Source of the DNA: Ipomoea triloba
Lineage: Eukaryota > Streptophyta > Magnoliopsida > Solanales > Convolvulaceae
Reading direction: 5' to 3'
DNA: 64,000 nt
Assembly (NCBI RefSeq): GCF_003576645.1
Contig: NC_044922.1
Span: 541,351 to 605,350, forward strand
Shown here: one piece after another, positions 33,688 through 56,874 of the stretch
Layout: every line of letters starts with the position of its first letter
Numbering within the stretch: the stretch's first letter is position 1
Notes under the pieces: model-generated
Told to the model about the DNA's origin: nothing
Database searches by the model: none
The model's input: the letters and a program-made list of their open reading frames with translations, nothing else
Made by a program: the position numbers and the translations under genes

Positions 33688-35990
33688 TCATTTGCGGCCC
33701 AACCTCGCCAAGTGTTGCTGATGCTTTGCAGCAGCTGCCTCATTGGCAGCCTCCCGCTTCATGGCCCTCTTTGCCCGCCTACCCATGATCTCCTTGGAGG
33801 GCTCCTTTTTCTTGGGCTGGCGTGATGGGCCAGCATCCGGGTCCTGGAAATTTGGTCGATTGACAGGTCTAGCTTCTTGCCTACCTGCCCTAACATATCC
33901 ATTATCTCCCCATCTCCTGTTGCCTAAACGAATGCTAGATGAACTGTCAAAATAAGCTTCATCAAGATCATCTTCTTCATCTTCAAATCCATCATATAGG
34001 TAGAAGTCGTCCACATAATCTTCAACCTCTGGTTGTTCCTCCACTACTACTAAAGGCTGAAACCACGATGCTCTCAAAAGAAGGCAAACACTCTCCTCAA
34101 ACATGTAATCATGGATGCTGTTCAAGCAAAACATCATGTTCTTAGGGGTAAATCAAATATAAGAACCTAAAAACAGTAACCAAATCTTACATAATCAACC
34201 AACAAAGAAGATGCATTAGCATTGCTCCAGACTACTAAACCATATATATATATAGACCGACATTCTAAGGAACATTACTTTTGTTTCTCCTTTAAGTGCA
34301 AAATGGGTTGGCTTACCTTCCATCAAGAGCACGGTGGATGTTTAGAAACTCGAATGGATGCTTGCACTGAGGGCATGTAGGTTCCTTCTTGTAGGTCGCC
34401 CAACGTAGGATGCAAGTCACACTGAACACCAAAGTCAATAGTGACGTCAGTAATTTTCACTAGATCTTTAAAAACTTAAGCTTTGACACAAGCAAACACA
34501 ACACCTAGATGAATAATTCAACCCATGCAGTCAATGTGAGATGGGATGAGAAAAAACTACCTAGGAATGCAAATTTAGTTACATATCACATTTTGCATGC
34601 ATTACAATAAATACTGTAAGCATACAAATGACAGAGCAGCGCAACGAGAAGTATAAGGCAGTGTAGCATATACAGTTATACTAAAACAACTAAAGAAAAT
34701 TGTTACAATGAGGGGTACTTGACTAACAATCATGCTGTCATCCTATCTTAAATCCAAAACAACCAAATTGGTCAGCACCTGTTTATGAGAGAGAGAGATT
34801 GGATTTGATGGGAAATAAACTGAAGAGACCATGAATGTAAATACAGATATCTTTTGCCTGATATATTTACTATTATGAGACAAAATTTGTGATCATTCAT
34901 TCACAAGAAAAAGTCATTTATATTTGTGATCTGCCCCCATAAGCAAAAATCAATATCCATAGAATGTTATTATTGATATCTTTTACACCATTTTTACATT
35001 TGTCCATTACATTCCATTTGAATTTCATAACATTCTTTTCATGATATCCTTATGTATCCACCTCCTATAGCAGATTAGGAAAGCCAGTTTTCAGAAACCA
35101 AATAATGTCACAAAATGATTGAAACCAGAGAAAAACTACAAGTCTTTATACTCTTCTCTCGTGTGTATAATGAGGATCAAGATCCATTGAACATAGCTAA
35201 TCACCAACTTCTGTGGTTAATTTTAGTCAGTACCATTATAATGACGAACTAATAGTATTTTCTGCCATAAAAATAAATGCTTTGAATCAACAACTACATG
35301 ACAATGATCCAATCTCTTGTGCTGACCAATTTGGTAGTAGACAGATAGGAGAGTGACAAACCAGTAGGCATGCTCGCAACCTTTTACAAGAGCAGTTTCT
35401 TGCAGCACTATCTTATTCAAGCAAATCGCACACAACCCATGATGATCATTCTCACACCCAACACGGAGAACCTCCTCAGCAGTGCTCTTCATTTTACTCT
35501 GAAAATTCAAACCCACATCAATACACTCTCAACCTCATCGCTCCCAACTAAACTAATAGCAAAACAGAAATTTATTTAAAGCAATAAAATTTATCCAATT
35601 CCCTAACAACTTAGAGAAAATGAAACCAGGAGGAGCTGGGCTGGTCAATGAATCTCATACTAACACAAAATTTCCAACATTTAACCATGAAAAAAGCGGA
35701 AAAATCGAAACTTTACAGCTAACGACACGGGAACATTGCAGAAATGAACTGAAAACACGGCGTATACGCTTTGACAACAGATCAAACCACCAGATCTCAA
35801 AAATTTCAGAGATTCTCAAGGCCCAAGTAATCAAAAACCTAATACGGAACACAAATTCTGAAAAAATAATTATATCACCCAGAAATTAGGGTTCAATTGG
35901 GGAAAAAAATCGGAAAACCTGATCTGGGATTGAAAGATCTTTGATTTGGTCGACGATTTGTGGAACACCGATCTCCGCAGCTGTGGCCAT
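33688..35990 (-). CDS. RING-HC zinc finger protein (putative E3 ubiquitin ligase)
   Basis: Exons in transcript order: 35990-35919, 35498-35362, 34421-34317, 34117-33688 (744 nt, 247 aa). A C3HC4 RING lies at about 46-90: CAIC, then CEH, C (end of exon 2), C-I-L-R-W, and CPQC. The junctions of exons 2/3 and 3/4 fall inside or just after it. After the RING comes an amphipathic stretch (YMFEESVCLLLRASWFQPL), then a strongly acidic region (EDYVDDFYLYDGFEDEEDDL). The C-terminus is basic and Ala-rich (RRAKRAMKREAANEAAAAKH). No membrane segment or signal peptide. I recall unnamed plant RING proteins with the same acidic-then-basic tail but no established substrate. The frame closes exactly; domain call is secure, specific role unknown. 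Confidence 0.85.
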
Positions 35991-37039
35991 AACCTCTAGT
36001 AATCAAGGCGAAAGAACAGGATTAGGATGAGACGGATGGATATATATAAGTATTGTATAACACCGACTTATATGGCTGTGTGTATATACAGAGGGGGGAA
36101 GAAACGTAGTTGGTGTGGGGTAGGTTAAAGCTAGGGCCGAGTGGCGGGGAAATATGCCGAAGAATTATTCGGATTCGGGTAATACACAAATCTGAATCCT
36201 CGGCGATTTGTAGTTTGCCCTAAGAGAGAGAAGGTGAATTGATGCGGATCAATTTCAAGATCCGTCGCTTCAAATTCCAATGTTTTGGGCTTGACCGACT
36301 CTAAGTAAATTACCATGCGCGTTGACAATAATCTAATTATAAGAAAAATATTATTAATAGAATTAATTTTTTATTATTAATTTGGACGTAAAAGTTGAAG
36401 ATGATAATTTTATTTTTATTAATAATATAGGTTATAGAATATTTTAATAAATTTTATAATTCGAATAAGAAACTCCATTTTTCAAATAATAATTGCCCAC
36501 GAAAATGCATTAATGGGTGGTTCATCTAGCATTCTACCCCAAGGAAGCTGGAGGCCTGTGGCAATGGTAGCAGAGAGAGACAAGAGCAGAGATTGATGGC
36601 TGCCACGTGTCATCTGGTGGAGGCAGTTGTGAAAACTCAAGGCATGCCACGTATAGTAAGAGTGGAAGGATAACATAGAAGATATGAGATTGTGAGAATA
36701 GTCTTCAAAATTGCTTATATGAAAAATTCAATAATGTGGTATTACCAAATTTTAAAATAATGAAATAAAAATGTGTAAATTATACTCTATGTTAAATAAC
36801 AGTAAAATATTAGTTCTTCCCACAGGAGAGTAATTCACACAAATATCTTATTGGGTCATGATCGATGTTTACGTTATTTAGTGACCCTTTCATATTCTCT
36901 TTTGTAACTTTAACGAATAATAGATTAGATATTTTATAACTGAAATGTATTCTAAGTATTATTGTAATGGACCTGGTGTGACTTGAATTAAAAGAATGAT
37001 TTTGCATACACAAATCTAGGAATATTATATTCTTCAATG
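35991..37039 (-). promoter_or_regulatory. Promoter region of the RING-HC gene; G-box
   Basis: Spacer between the RING gene start and the RTM2-like gene stop. A G-box/ABRE-like core CCACGTGTC lies at 36603-36611, about 610 bases upstream of the RING start codon. A second ACGT motif (ccacgta) lies at 36648. No coding signal. The motif is suggestive only. Confidence 0.4.
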
Positions 37040-37705
37040 CTAATCAAGTATATTGTTAACACATAGGACAACCCCAACCAACAGCAAAGAGAGCAAAGCC
37101 ACATTGAAGAACTTCCTTGGCCGACCATAACCCTCAACCTTGGGAGTTGCCAGTTTTTGAGGCTGTGAAGATTCAGGTTGTGCCAAATTGTCTTGTTTTT
37201 CTACCAGTTTTGGCTGTCTAACACAGAGAATGCCATCTTTAAACTCATGACTGATTTCACTTTGGTTGCAGTTTGATGAGATTGGGAACTCTTGGTGAAA
37301 TCTCACCCATCTATTAGCCTTTGTAGGCCTTAGTCCACTCACACTTAGGGTTTTTGATCTGGTCACTTCAACACTGACCTGTTCCTCATTGAAATCTGCA
37401 GATATAGGTAGTTGAATTGGGTTAAAAAAGATTGCACCGAAATCGCTCCGTGTTAACCGTTTAAGTGTTTGTATACTAGTATTCAGGATAGGGCTAATTC
37501 CATACATATATGAGAGTAGAGTTGATTGATTGTTGAGATTGTGGGTTGAACAATCTTTACCTGGTAAATAAAGGCTAAGGATGTCAGCATCTTCATCTTG
37601 CAAAAGCTCGGATTTTGGTATGAAATCCTCACAGACCGGAGATGGTGACCGAGCTCGACAGCATCCACATGAGATGAATTTCACCGCTCTTGTCAAGATC
37701 GCCAT
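37040..37705 (-). CDS. RTM2-like protein: alpha-crystallin domain with C-terminal membrane anchor
   Basis: Exons 37705-37561 and 37395-37040 (501 nt, 166 aa). An unspliced frame also runs through the 165-base intron (221 aa), but it would split the domain. Splicing joins LSLYLPD to FNEEQVSVEV and restores an alpha-crystallin/HSP20 fold (about 40-110): VTRSKTLSVSGLRP, W-x-R-F-x-x-E-F (WVRFHQEF) and FKDGILCVRQPKL. A polar linker leads to a C-terminal hydrophobic anchor, FNVALLSLLLVGVVL (about 147-161). This architecture matches plant RESTRICTED TEV MOVEMENT 2-like proteins, which are not heat-inducible chaperones. The N-terminal part before the domain is short and has CGCC. Name by architecture only. 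Confidence 0.75.
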   Translation of the reverse strand: MAILTRAVKFISCGCCRARSPSPVCEDFIPKSELLQDEDADILSLYLPGKDCSTHNLNNQSTLLSYMYGISPILNTSIQTLKRLTRSDFGAIFFNPIQLPISADFNEEQVSVEVTRSKTLSVSGLRPTKANRWVRFHQEFPISSNCNQSEISHEFKDGILCVRQPKLVEKQDNLAQPESSQPQKLATPKVEGYGRPRKFFNVALLSLLLVGVVLCVNNILD

Positions 37706-38158
37706 TGATGATGATCTTCAATCTCACTCTAGCTTTCCCTGTAATATAGAGCTTTTGAGGTGATTAGCATGGAGGTCTCTTCTTCTAATAAGAGTTTTGG
37801 TTCATTCTGTTGTCTAAGCAGATCATTTATTTTGCTTCACAAATTTGCAGGAATCTATTCTTTACCATGCCAAGTGAGGGAAGAAGAATTGCATAGGTGG
37901 CTATTCCATTGTTCTAAGTTCTATGATACAAATTTATTGTGCCCATAAGGAAATGAATTAGAGAAGACTTTCAATCTCAACAATCTATCAAACTATCTTG
38001 TATTATTGTACTAATGAAAGAACAAGGGGCCAAGTACATGCAGCAACACAGCTTACAACAATATTGCAAGTGTTCTTGTGGTCTAGTATCTTAAAATGTG
38101 ATCTACAAAATGGTTTCCGAAAAAAAGAAAATGGAAAGAAAAACGTGCGGTCAAACTG
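37706..38158. other. Short spacer between RTM2-like and uL15m genes
   Basis: Promoter side of the RTM2-like gene and 3' side of the uL15m gene. No gene seen. Confidence 0.4.
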
Positions 38159-40794
38159 TCAGGCAGGGGATGCAGACGCCTCGTGTTTCTCGCCTGGGGT
38201 AAAAGGGATTGGCTTGGTTGGGGCAGGTAGGCGTCCTATGCTATCGACTTTGTCCCTGAGCTTGGGAGGAGGCCTTGCAGGTCTGGGGAGTAATCTGCCC
38301 TTCTTCTCAAACCACTCGGGCTTGAGTAGCGCCCGTAGACCAAGCTTGTTGTAGTGCACTCTCCTTACAGAACCGCCTTTAGCTTCAACTGCTGCTTTGG
38401 CTCTAACTGTCACCCTGGAAACCTATTAGATGCAGACTCGGTCACTTTTCAAAATAAAATTGACAGTTCGAGTTGGCACCTTGAGAAATAAATTCATACT
38501 CGTAGCAGTGAAGAGAAATACTTTCAACCATACAGGAGTTGATGAATAAACTATCCATCTATCCAGGCAGAGTCTATGATAAAAAGTGCTGTTTTTTTTT
38601 TAAATGAAATTTCAACTTCTTTTAGGTTAATCGTTTGTTTTTTTTCATTTGGATTTTGTTGGGGGGAGAGGGGATTGTCACCTGGTTATGGAAGATTTTG
38701 TGAGACAGAAAAATAGAACTACAGTGTTCCAACAGAATGTCAAGAGTTTCAGTTTAGTTCTATACCTCAAGATGGATAGGCCATTCAATATTTTCTGCTC
38801 CACGTCCCATCAATCTGACTCCATCTCCAATTTGTTTCCCTACTGCTCCAGAATCCTATCACCAGACAAAGAATATGGATCGAGCAAAATAGCATAAGAG
38901 TAGGAGAGAAGATATCAAATTTATCTAGAACCAGTTTGTACCTTGAGAATTTTCATAGTTATCAACTCTGACGAGTCAATCTTCCCTGCATTTATCAGCT
39001 TTGCGATCTTCCCTAAGCCAACTGGCTGTGACAGGAGCAACTTTCATTAATAGAAATTAGAGAGTCATACAAATACCCTTTTAATCACTCTCCAACCTAC
39101 TTTTTTCTATTAGCTTTCTCTCTTTGTTTTTCTTTTCCAATTTTTAGGGCGAGATAAATGGTATAACAGCTAACTATGTCCGAAATGCAAATAGATGGCT
39201 TGTATGGCATGTTGATACATAATGTAAAGAACTATGCAGCTTAGGTCTCAGAGAACAGTATAAAACTCCTCAAAGTATAAAATTAGCAAGACTATAAAAG
39301 CAAGAGTAAAAGGAGGCCATTTGGCATTGAACAGAAGTTCAACTATAAGTTTCACATATTTTCATAATAAACTGCCCTTTTTTCTGGATATTAATTTCTT
39401 ATAGTTACACTTGAGCTAGCATTGATTAGAAGGAAAGTTGATGTCCAAAACTTAGCTAACACTGAAACTTCAAAGAATTTACACAACCAGACAAGTAAAA
39501 CTTTGCCCGGCAGCTTCTATAAAATATATTTTATCTTTCAATAGTCAATTTCTATCTAGTAAAACAAAATTAATTAAGGTATATGAGAAACTTGAAAATG
39601 AAGAATTACATACAATTTTCCTCTTTAATAATGTTTTTGCTTCCATTGACAAATCTTAAGGTACATGTAACTAATATGCCAGAATGTTTGTAAAAGGGCT
39701 TCTTTCAGTCAGTTGCATTAACACATTAATCAGAAGCTCAATTGCATTTAACAAATGAAAAAGCTTTGAAAGTAAAACCGATGAAAAGAACAAATTTTGC
39801 ATAACTATGTCTATTAATGAATTAAAAGCTCAAATATAATTTCCTTGTACAAAATGCATTTACAGTCAAGAATTTCAGCATCAAATTATGAAATTGCCAT
39901 CTAACAGGAGTAGTATACTAGTTTATGCACTTTGTTTGAATCTCTTAACCAGAAAAAAAGAGACCAAAATGTTACTACATACTGATTATTAGTGGAGCTT
40001 GATAAATGATTCATACAATTGTGTTTCTATGTGCACTCACAAATCACAATCACTTCCCTGCAATAGCTAACATCAACTGGCTAAACAGGTCTAATGATCT
40101 AAGCTGTTGAACTCTCCGTTTGTTCCACCAATGGCTAATAGCTCATCCAATCATCTAAGCAAATTCCATTATCCTTTATTGGTTTCATTTCAACACCTTC
40201 AGGAACATAAATTCTAGTTCTATAACGACAATGCATTTCACAGCTTAAAAAACTATTAAATATATTAAATTTCAACCATTATTAACAGAATAAAATGAAT
40301 AAATGCAAATACTGACTATTTACGCTTCACCTAGCCTGGAGAGTTGAGCTTATACTGACCTGAAAAGTGAGAGAGAAGGGGTTTTTGAAGCCGCGTTTAG
40401 GGAGGCGGCGGCGGAGGGGGGTCTGACCACCTTCGAATCCGAACTTCATAGTGCCGCGTGCCTTCTGGCCCTTGTGGCCCCGACCCGCAGTCTTCCCCTT
40501 CCCCGACCCGATACCACGTCCTTTCCTAGTCTTCTGCTTGCGAGCACCCTTGTTATCCTGCAGATCATTCAGGCTGAGGAGACTGTACGCCCTCTGAGCC
40601 TGATCGAAACGGGTCGGACCCGATAACCCGCTTAAATCACCTGAGATTGGATGGCGTGGGAATTGCAGGGACAGGAAATGCTTGGCCGGAGGCCGGATAA
40701 TCGCCGAGCTGAAGCTCCGATTCGTGTGGATTAGGGCTGCATTGTAGAGGGACGTTGACGATATCAGTGAAGATAATAGTCTTCTTCTCAACAT
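38159..40794 (-). CDS. Mitochondrial ribosomal protein uL15m (L15)
   Basis: Exons 40794-40360, 39025-38942, 38855-38766 and 38422-38159 (873 nt, 290 aa). The N-terminal ~60 residues ([13 protein letters not shown]..., Arg/Ser-rich, no acidic residues early) look like a mitochondrial presequence. Then come [20 protein letters not shown] and the L15 signature [17 protein letters not shown]...[20 protein letters not shown]. Exons 2-4 give [20 protein letters not shown], then [20 protein letters not shown] and [16 protein letters not shown]. It is a structural component of the large mitoribosomal subunit. An in-frame ATG upstream (40863) would add 23 residues (MESLPN...). I prefer 40794 because it opens a typical presequence. 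Confidence 0.88.
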
Positions 40795-42590
40795 TTCTGT
40801 GTTCCTGAATCCTGTCACTCTCACTGCTACTAGGGTTTTTAAGGGGTTTGGCAAACTTTCCACTGTGACTAGCCCGGCATTGCAATTTGCAGAAGATTCA
40901 AGTGTGATTTTAAATCGTTCATGGGTCTAAGTGCAATTATTATCATTTCCCCATGTTTTTTAATGACAAGAGAACTAACTCACATAAATTATATGGTCAC
41001 CCTTGTGTGAACCCATTTTATAAATTTTTATCAATGACATGTGTCTGGTCGGTCAATATAAAATGTAATACATTTCTATTTTGTAACGACCGACTATCAT
41101 ACGTTCATACATATAAAAGAATTATCAGACTATCAAATAGACAATACAATTCGCTAATCGCTTTGCAAATTAGATAGAAATACTATCTCATCCATTTTGT
41201 AACTAATACAAATCCTACTCAAATTACTCATACCACAATTAAGCCTTCTAATTTTTCAACGTGCGTTGAATGTTGTCCACTAAACTTTCATCATTTTGTG
41301 CACGTCACAAATATCTACTGCCCGCTCCTATCATTGTCTTTAAGCTATGTTGAAGCAATAAAATTTCAAGTCTAACCTTCCCAAGTGTCAAACGCATGAC
41401 TTACCAAGTAGTCTAACTGATCTATTATTTACAGTTATATGTATTTTTGTAGTCGTACTAAACATGTACTACATACTAATATGTGCGCCCGTGCACACAC
41501 ACAAGGGCTGCATATGAGGTGGGGGAGGAGGCAGCTGCCCCCGCTGTAAATCCGCCCATGGGTATAAGTTAATGTATAAATATGTTCCATTTAAAACAAG
41601 CGTGAAATATATTGCTATAATGTTTTATTTTGTTCAATATAGCGTGACTTATCAACTAATTTGATTGTTCTCACAAATACATCTACCTTGGTAATAGGGT
41701 TTCCCGATTCCTTCAACCATTTCAAAATACTAAAAATGATATTTCAACTTCAAATTGAACAAGTTAAGACATTAACCATGCATTTGTTAATTGATTTAAT
41801 CATTTGTTCATTTTCCACACAAATAATATGACAATATTATACATTTTAAATTGTATTGATGTGTATAAAGAAAGTGTTTGGTTTACATTGTTTTAGGTAT
41901 CATGGTTACCATTTGAAAGGTAATATATATGAGATATTGAAAATGCAATATTACTTTATATATTTGGGTTGGAATATAAAATATTAACATGTATGGTTAT
42001 CATTATTATTATTTTTAGCATGTATGGTAATGATTGATTAATTTACTATAATATCATCAATAAATAAGTAAATAATACATACAAGCTACATATATAAATA
42101 TTGATTCATATGTATATAAATGTGTGTATAATTTGACACAAATGTATGTCAATGTGTATTTATTGATAAACACATATTTATTATTATATGTATATAAATA
42201 CAAGTGTGTGTATAAATTGACAAAAATGTATGCATGTCAACGTGTATATATTAATATAAATAAATATGTTATTATATAAACATATGCTTATTTTATATAT
42301 GTTGTCGTTATTATTATTTATAATTTATAATTATATATTATATATTCCGTGTACAATGGATACTTATAAATGTAAATTTAAAAGATCGAAAAGATAATTT
42401 TAAATAATTTAAATGAAAAAAATCAAATTACCTTAAAATATTACTGCCATATATCAATTTTAATGTAATATAATATTTTAAAGGTAAAATGTGATATAAA
42501 ACTAGTTATAACTAACTAAACTAAGTTTTGTAAATATTTACAAAACTTGTCAAACACAATATAAGTAAGTTTTGTAAATATTTCTTAAAA
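40795..42590. other. Divergent spacer between uL15m and SMC3
   Basis: AT-rich and without genes. Near 41515-41570 is a G-rich/C-rich stretch (ggtgggggaggaggcagct / gcccccgctgtaaatccgcc) of a type common in plant repeats. A degenerate duplication lies at 42111-42255. Confidence 0.45.
42111..42255 (+). repeat. Degenerate ~75-bp duplication
   Basis: Copies starting at about 42111 and 42188 share 'tatgtatataaat', 'gtgtgtataa(t)ttgaca(c)aaatgtatg' and 'gtcaa(t/c)gtgtat'. Likely slippage in AT-rich DNA. Confidence 0.6.
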
Positions 42591-43179
42591 ATGTACGTAG
42601 GGCCCACGGGAAAAAAAAGGAAAAATCAAAATTCCAAGCAAAGTAAATACACGTCAAACACATTTCACCTTTCCCTCGCCCGCTCTCACTCCTCAGCTCC
42701 TCCCGCCCTTACACTCTCTCTCTTTCATCCTCACCACCGCCAATCTCCGGCAGCTTCTCCGCCCGCCACCGTCTGTTCCTCCGCAAATTCATCTTCTCCA
42801 CTGAACCTCTACCTTCACTCTCCCGTTCCAAGTCGCCAGTTCCCCGCTCTCACTGCTCAACCGCGCGCGAAAATTTCCACTGCAAAATCCACACACTCAC
42901 ACACACAGCACCGGCGAAAAACAGTACACAGCTGGGATTTTGCTTCACACTCAAGTGATTCTCGCTGTTCTGCGTCTTCTGTTGCGGTTGAGCTCCTTGT
43001 GCTGATCAATGCAGTAATTGCTACCTCGAAACCCTAAATCAGGTGTGTTTAATTGTAATATTTGTGTTTTGGATTCTGGCTCCCTGGAAAATTTATCTTT
43101 ATTTTGGTAGTAAAGGTGAACTGTGAACTTTTACTGCAGGAGATACAGTTATTTGGTCAGTTGGCTGGGAATCATAATC
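42591..43179 (+). promoter_or_regulatory. SMC3 promoter and split 5'-UTR
   Basis: A pyrimidine-rich, GC-richer leader (about 42660-43040) is followed by a donor (aatcag|gtgtgt, about 43041) and an acceptor at about 43139 (ttactgcag). The start codon follows 40 bases later. The 148-codon open frame across this region reads through the leader and is not a gene. Confidence 0.5.
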
Positions 43180-55900
<12,721 letters not shown>

Positions 55901-56874
55901 GGTTAGCTAGCTTTTATGAATATGAAGTTGATTGCTTTCGAATTATGTTAATTTTCTCGGCATATATAGTTGCCTGAAACAGTACAACATTATATACTCG
56001 TTCTCAAGGTCAAGTTGAACTTACACGTGATCTCTGTAAAATGCATATGCAGGAAGTTCACAATGCTAGGCTAAGGTCTTTGTTGCGGTTCGGATAGGTT
56101 TTCATGCTCCTGTGTTTCTTGTGTTAAGGCCTTGGTATAGTATCGTGTCAATAATACTATTTAACGTATAGATTTATGGTATAATGGTATAAAACTCTGT
56201 TAACATGTAGGTGACATTTGATGTAGTCGCCCCTATTCATTACATATGCTTCAAGACAAATTGATTAATGTAGTTACTATTAACATATAGATGACATTTT
56301 ATGTAGTTTCTCTTGTCGAATCATGTAAAACATGTTCAATTTCATTTTCATACAGGAATACATGATCGTGAGTTATTACCCATGCCTCTTTGAGTGGCAA
56401 ATTATACCATGAACCGGTCTACCTTGCATTGTAGGTAGATCCTGGTCCAAAAATAACCTTCAAATTTTGTATATGTAGTTGACACATTCTGTACGTGCAG
56501 TTGACAGTTTTTGTACCTATACTTGTTATATTGTGTAAGCAATTATCCATGCACGGAAATTGTTAATTGTAAGTACAGAATGTGTTAACTAAAGATACAG
56601 ATTTTTTGTATTAAGGTTCACAATGCAATATGAACTTTGGTTTATGATATACCAATGAGTCTAATCTAATAGGTCGTAGTATATCGAGTTAGGCAAATTA
56701 GGCAAATTATACTTTGGATCATGATTTACATTATACGGAGTAATATAGATTGTTAATAAATGTTCAGACCCCTTCCATCTTATTCCAAACATTTCACAAT
56801 GTCCTCTACAAAGCTATACAATCTTCATCCCAAATTGCCTGGTAGTTTTTGCTACGATTATAACACCTCCAAAG
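55901..56874. other. Convergent spacer: SMC3 3' flank, dispersed repeat
   Basis: Contains SMC3 3'-UTR sequence, then a MITE-like stretch from about 56390 to 56740. That stretch includes 'aaattatac(c)atg' near its left end, 'aaattatactttggatcatg' near its right end, and the 70-base inverted partner of 18440-18510. No gene. Confidence 0.5.
56577..56646 (-). repeat. Dispersed MITE-like repeat, partner of 18440-18510
   Basis: The reverse complement matches 18440-18510 at about 85 percent, including 'gttcatattgcattgtgaa'. Confidence 0.65.

Noticed and set aside
42591..43037. 148-codon frame upstream of SMC3
   Set aside because: Ser/Pro-rich reading of a pyrimidine-rich 5' leader; a UTR intron donor follows.
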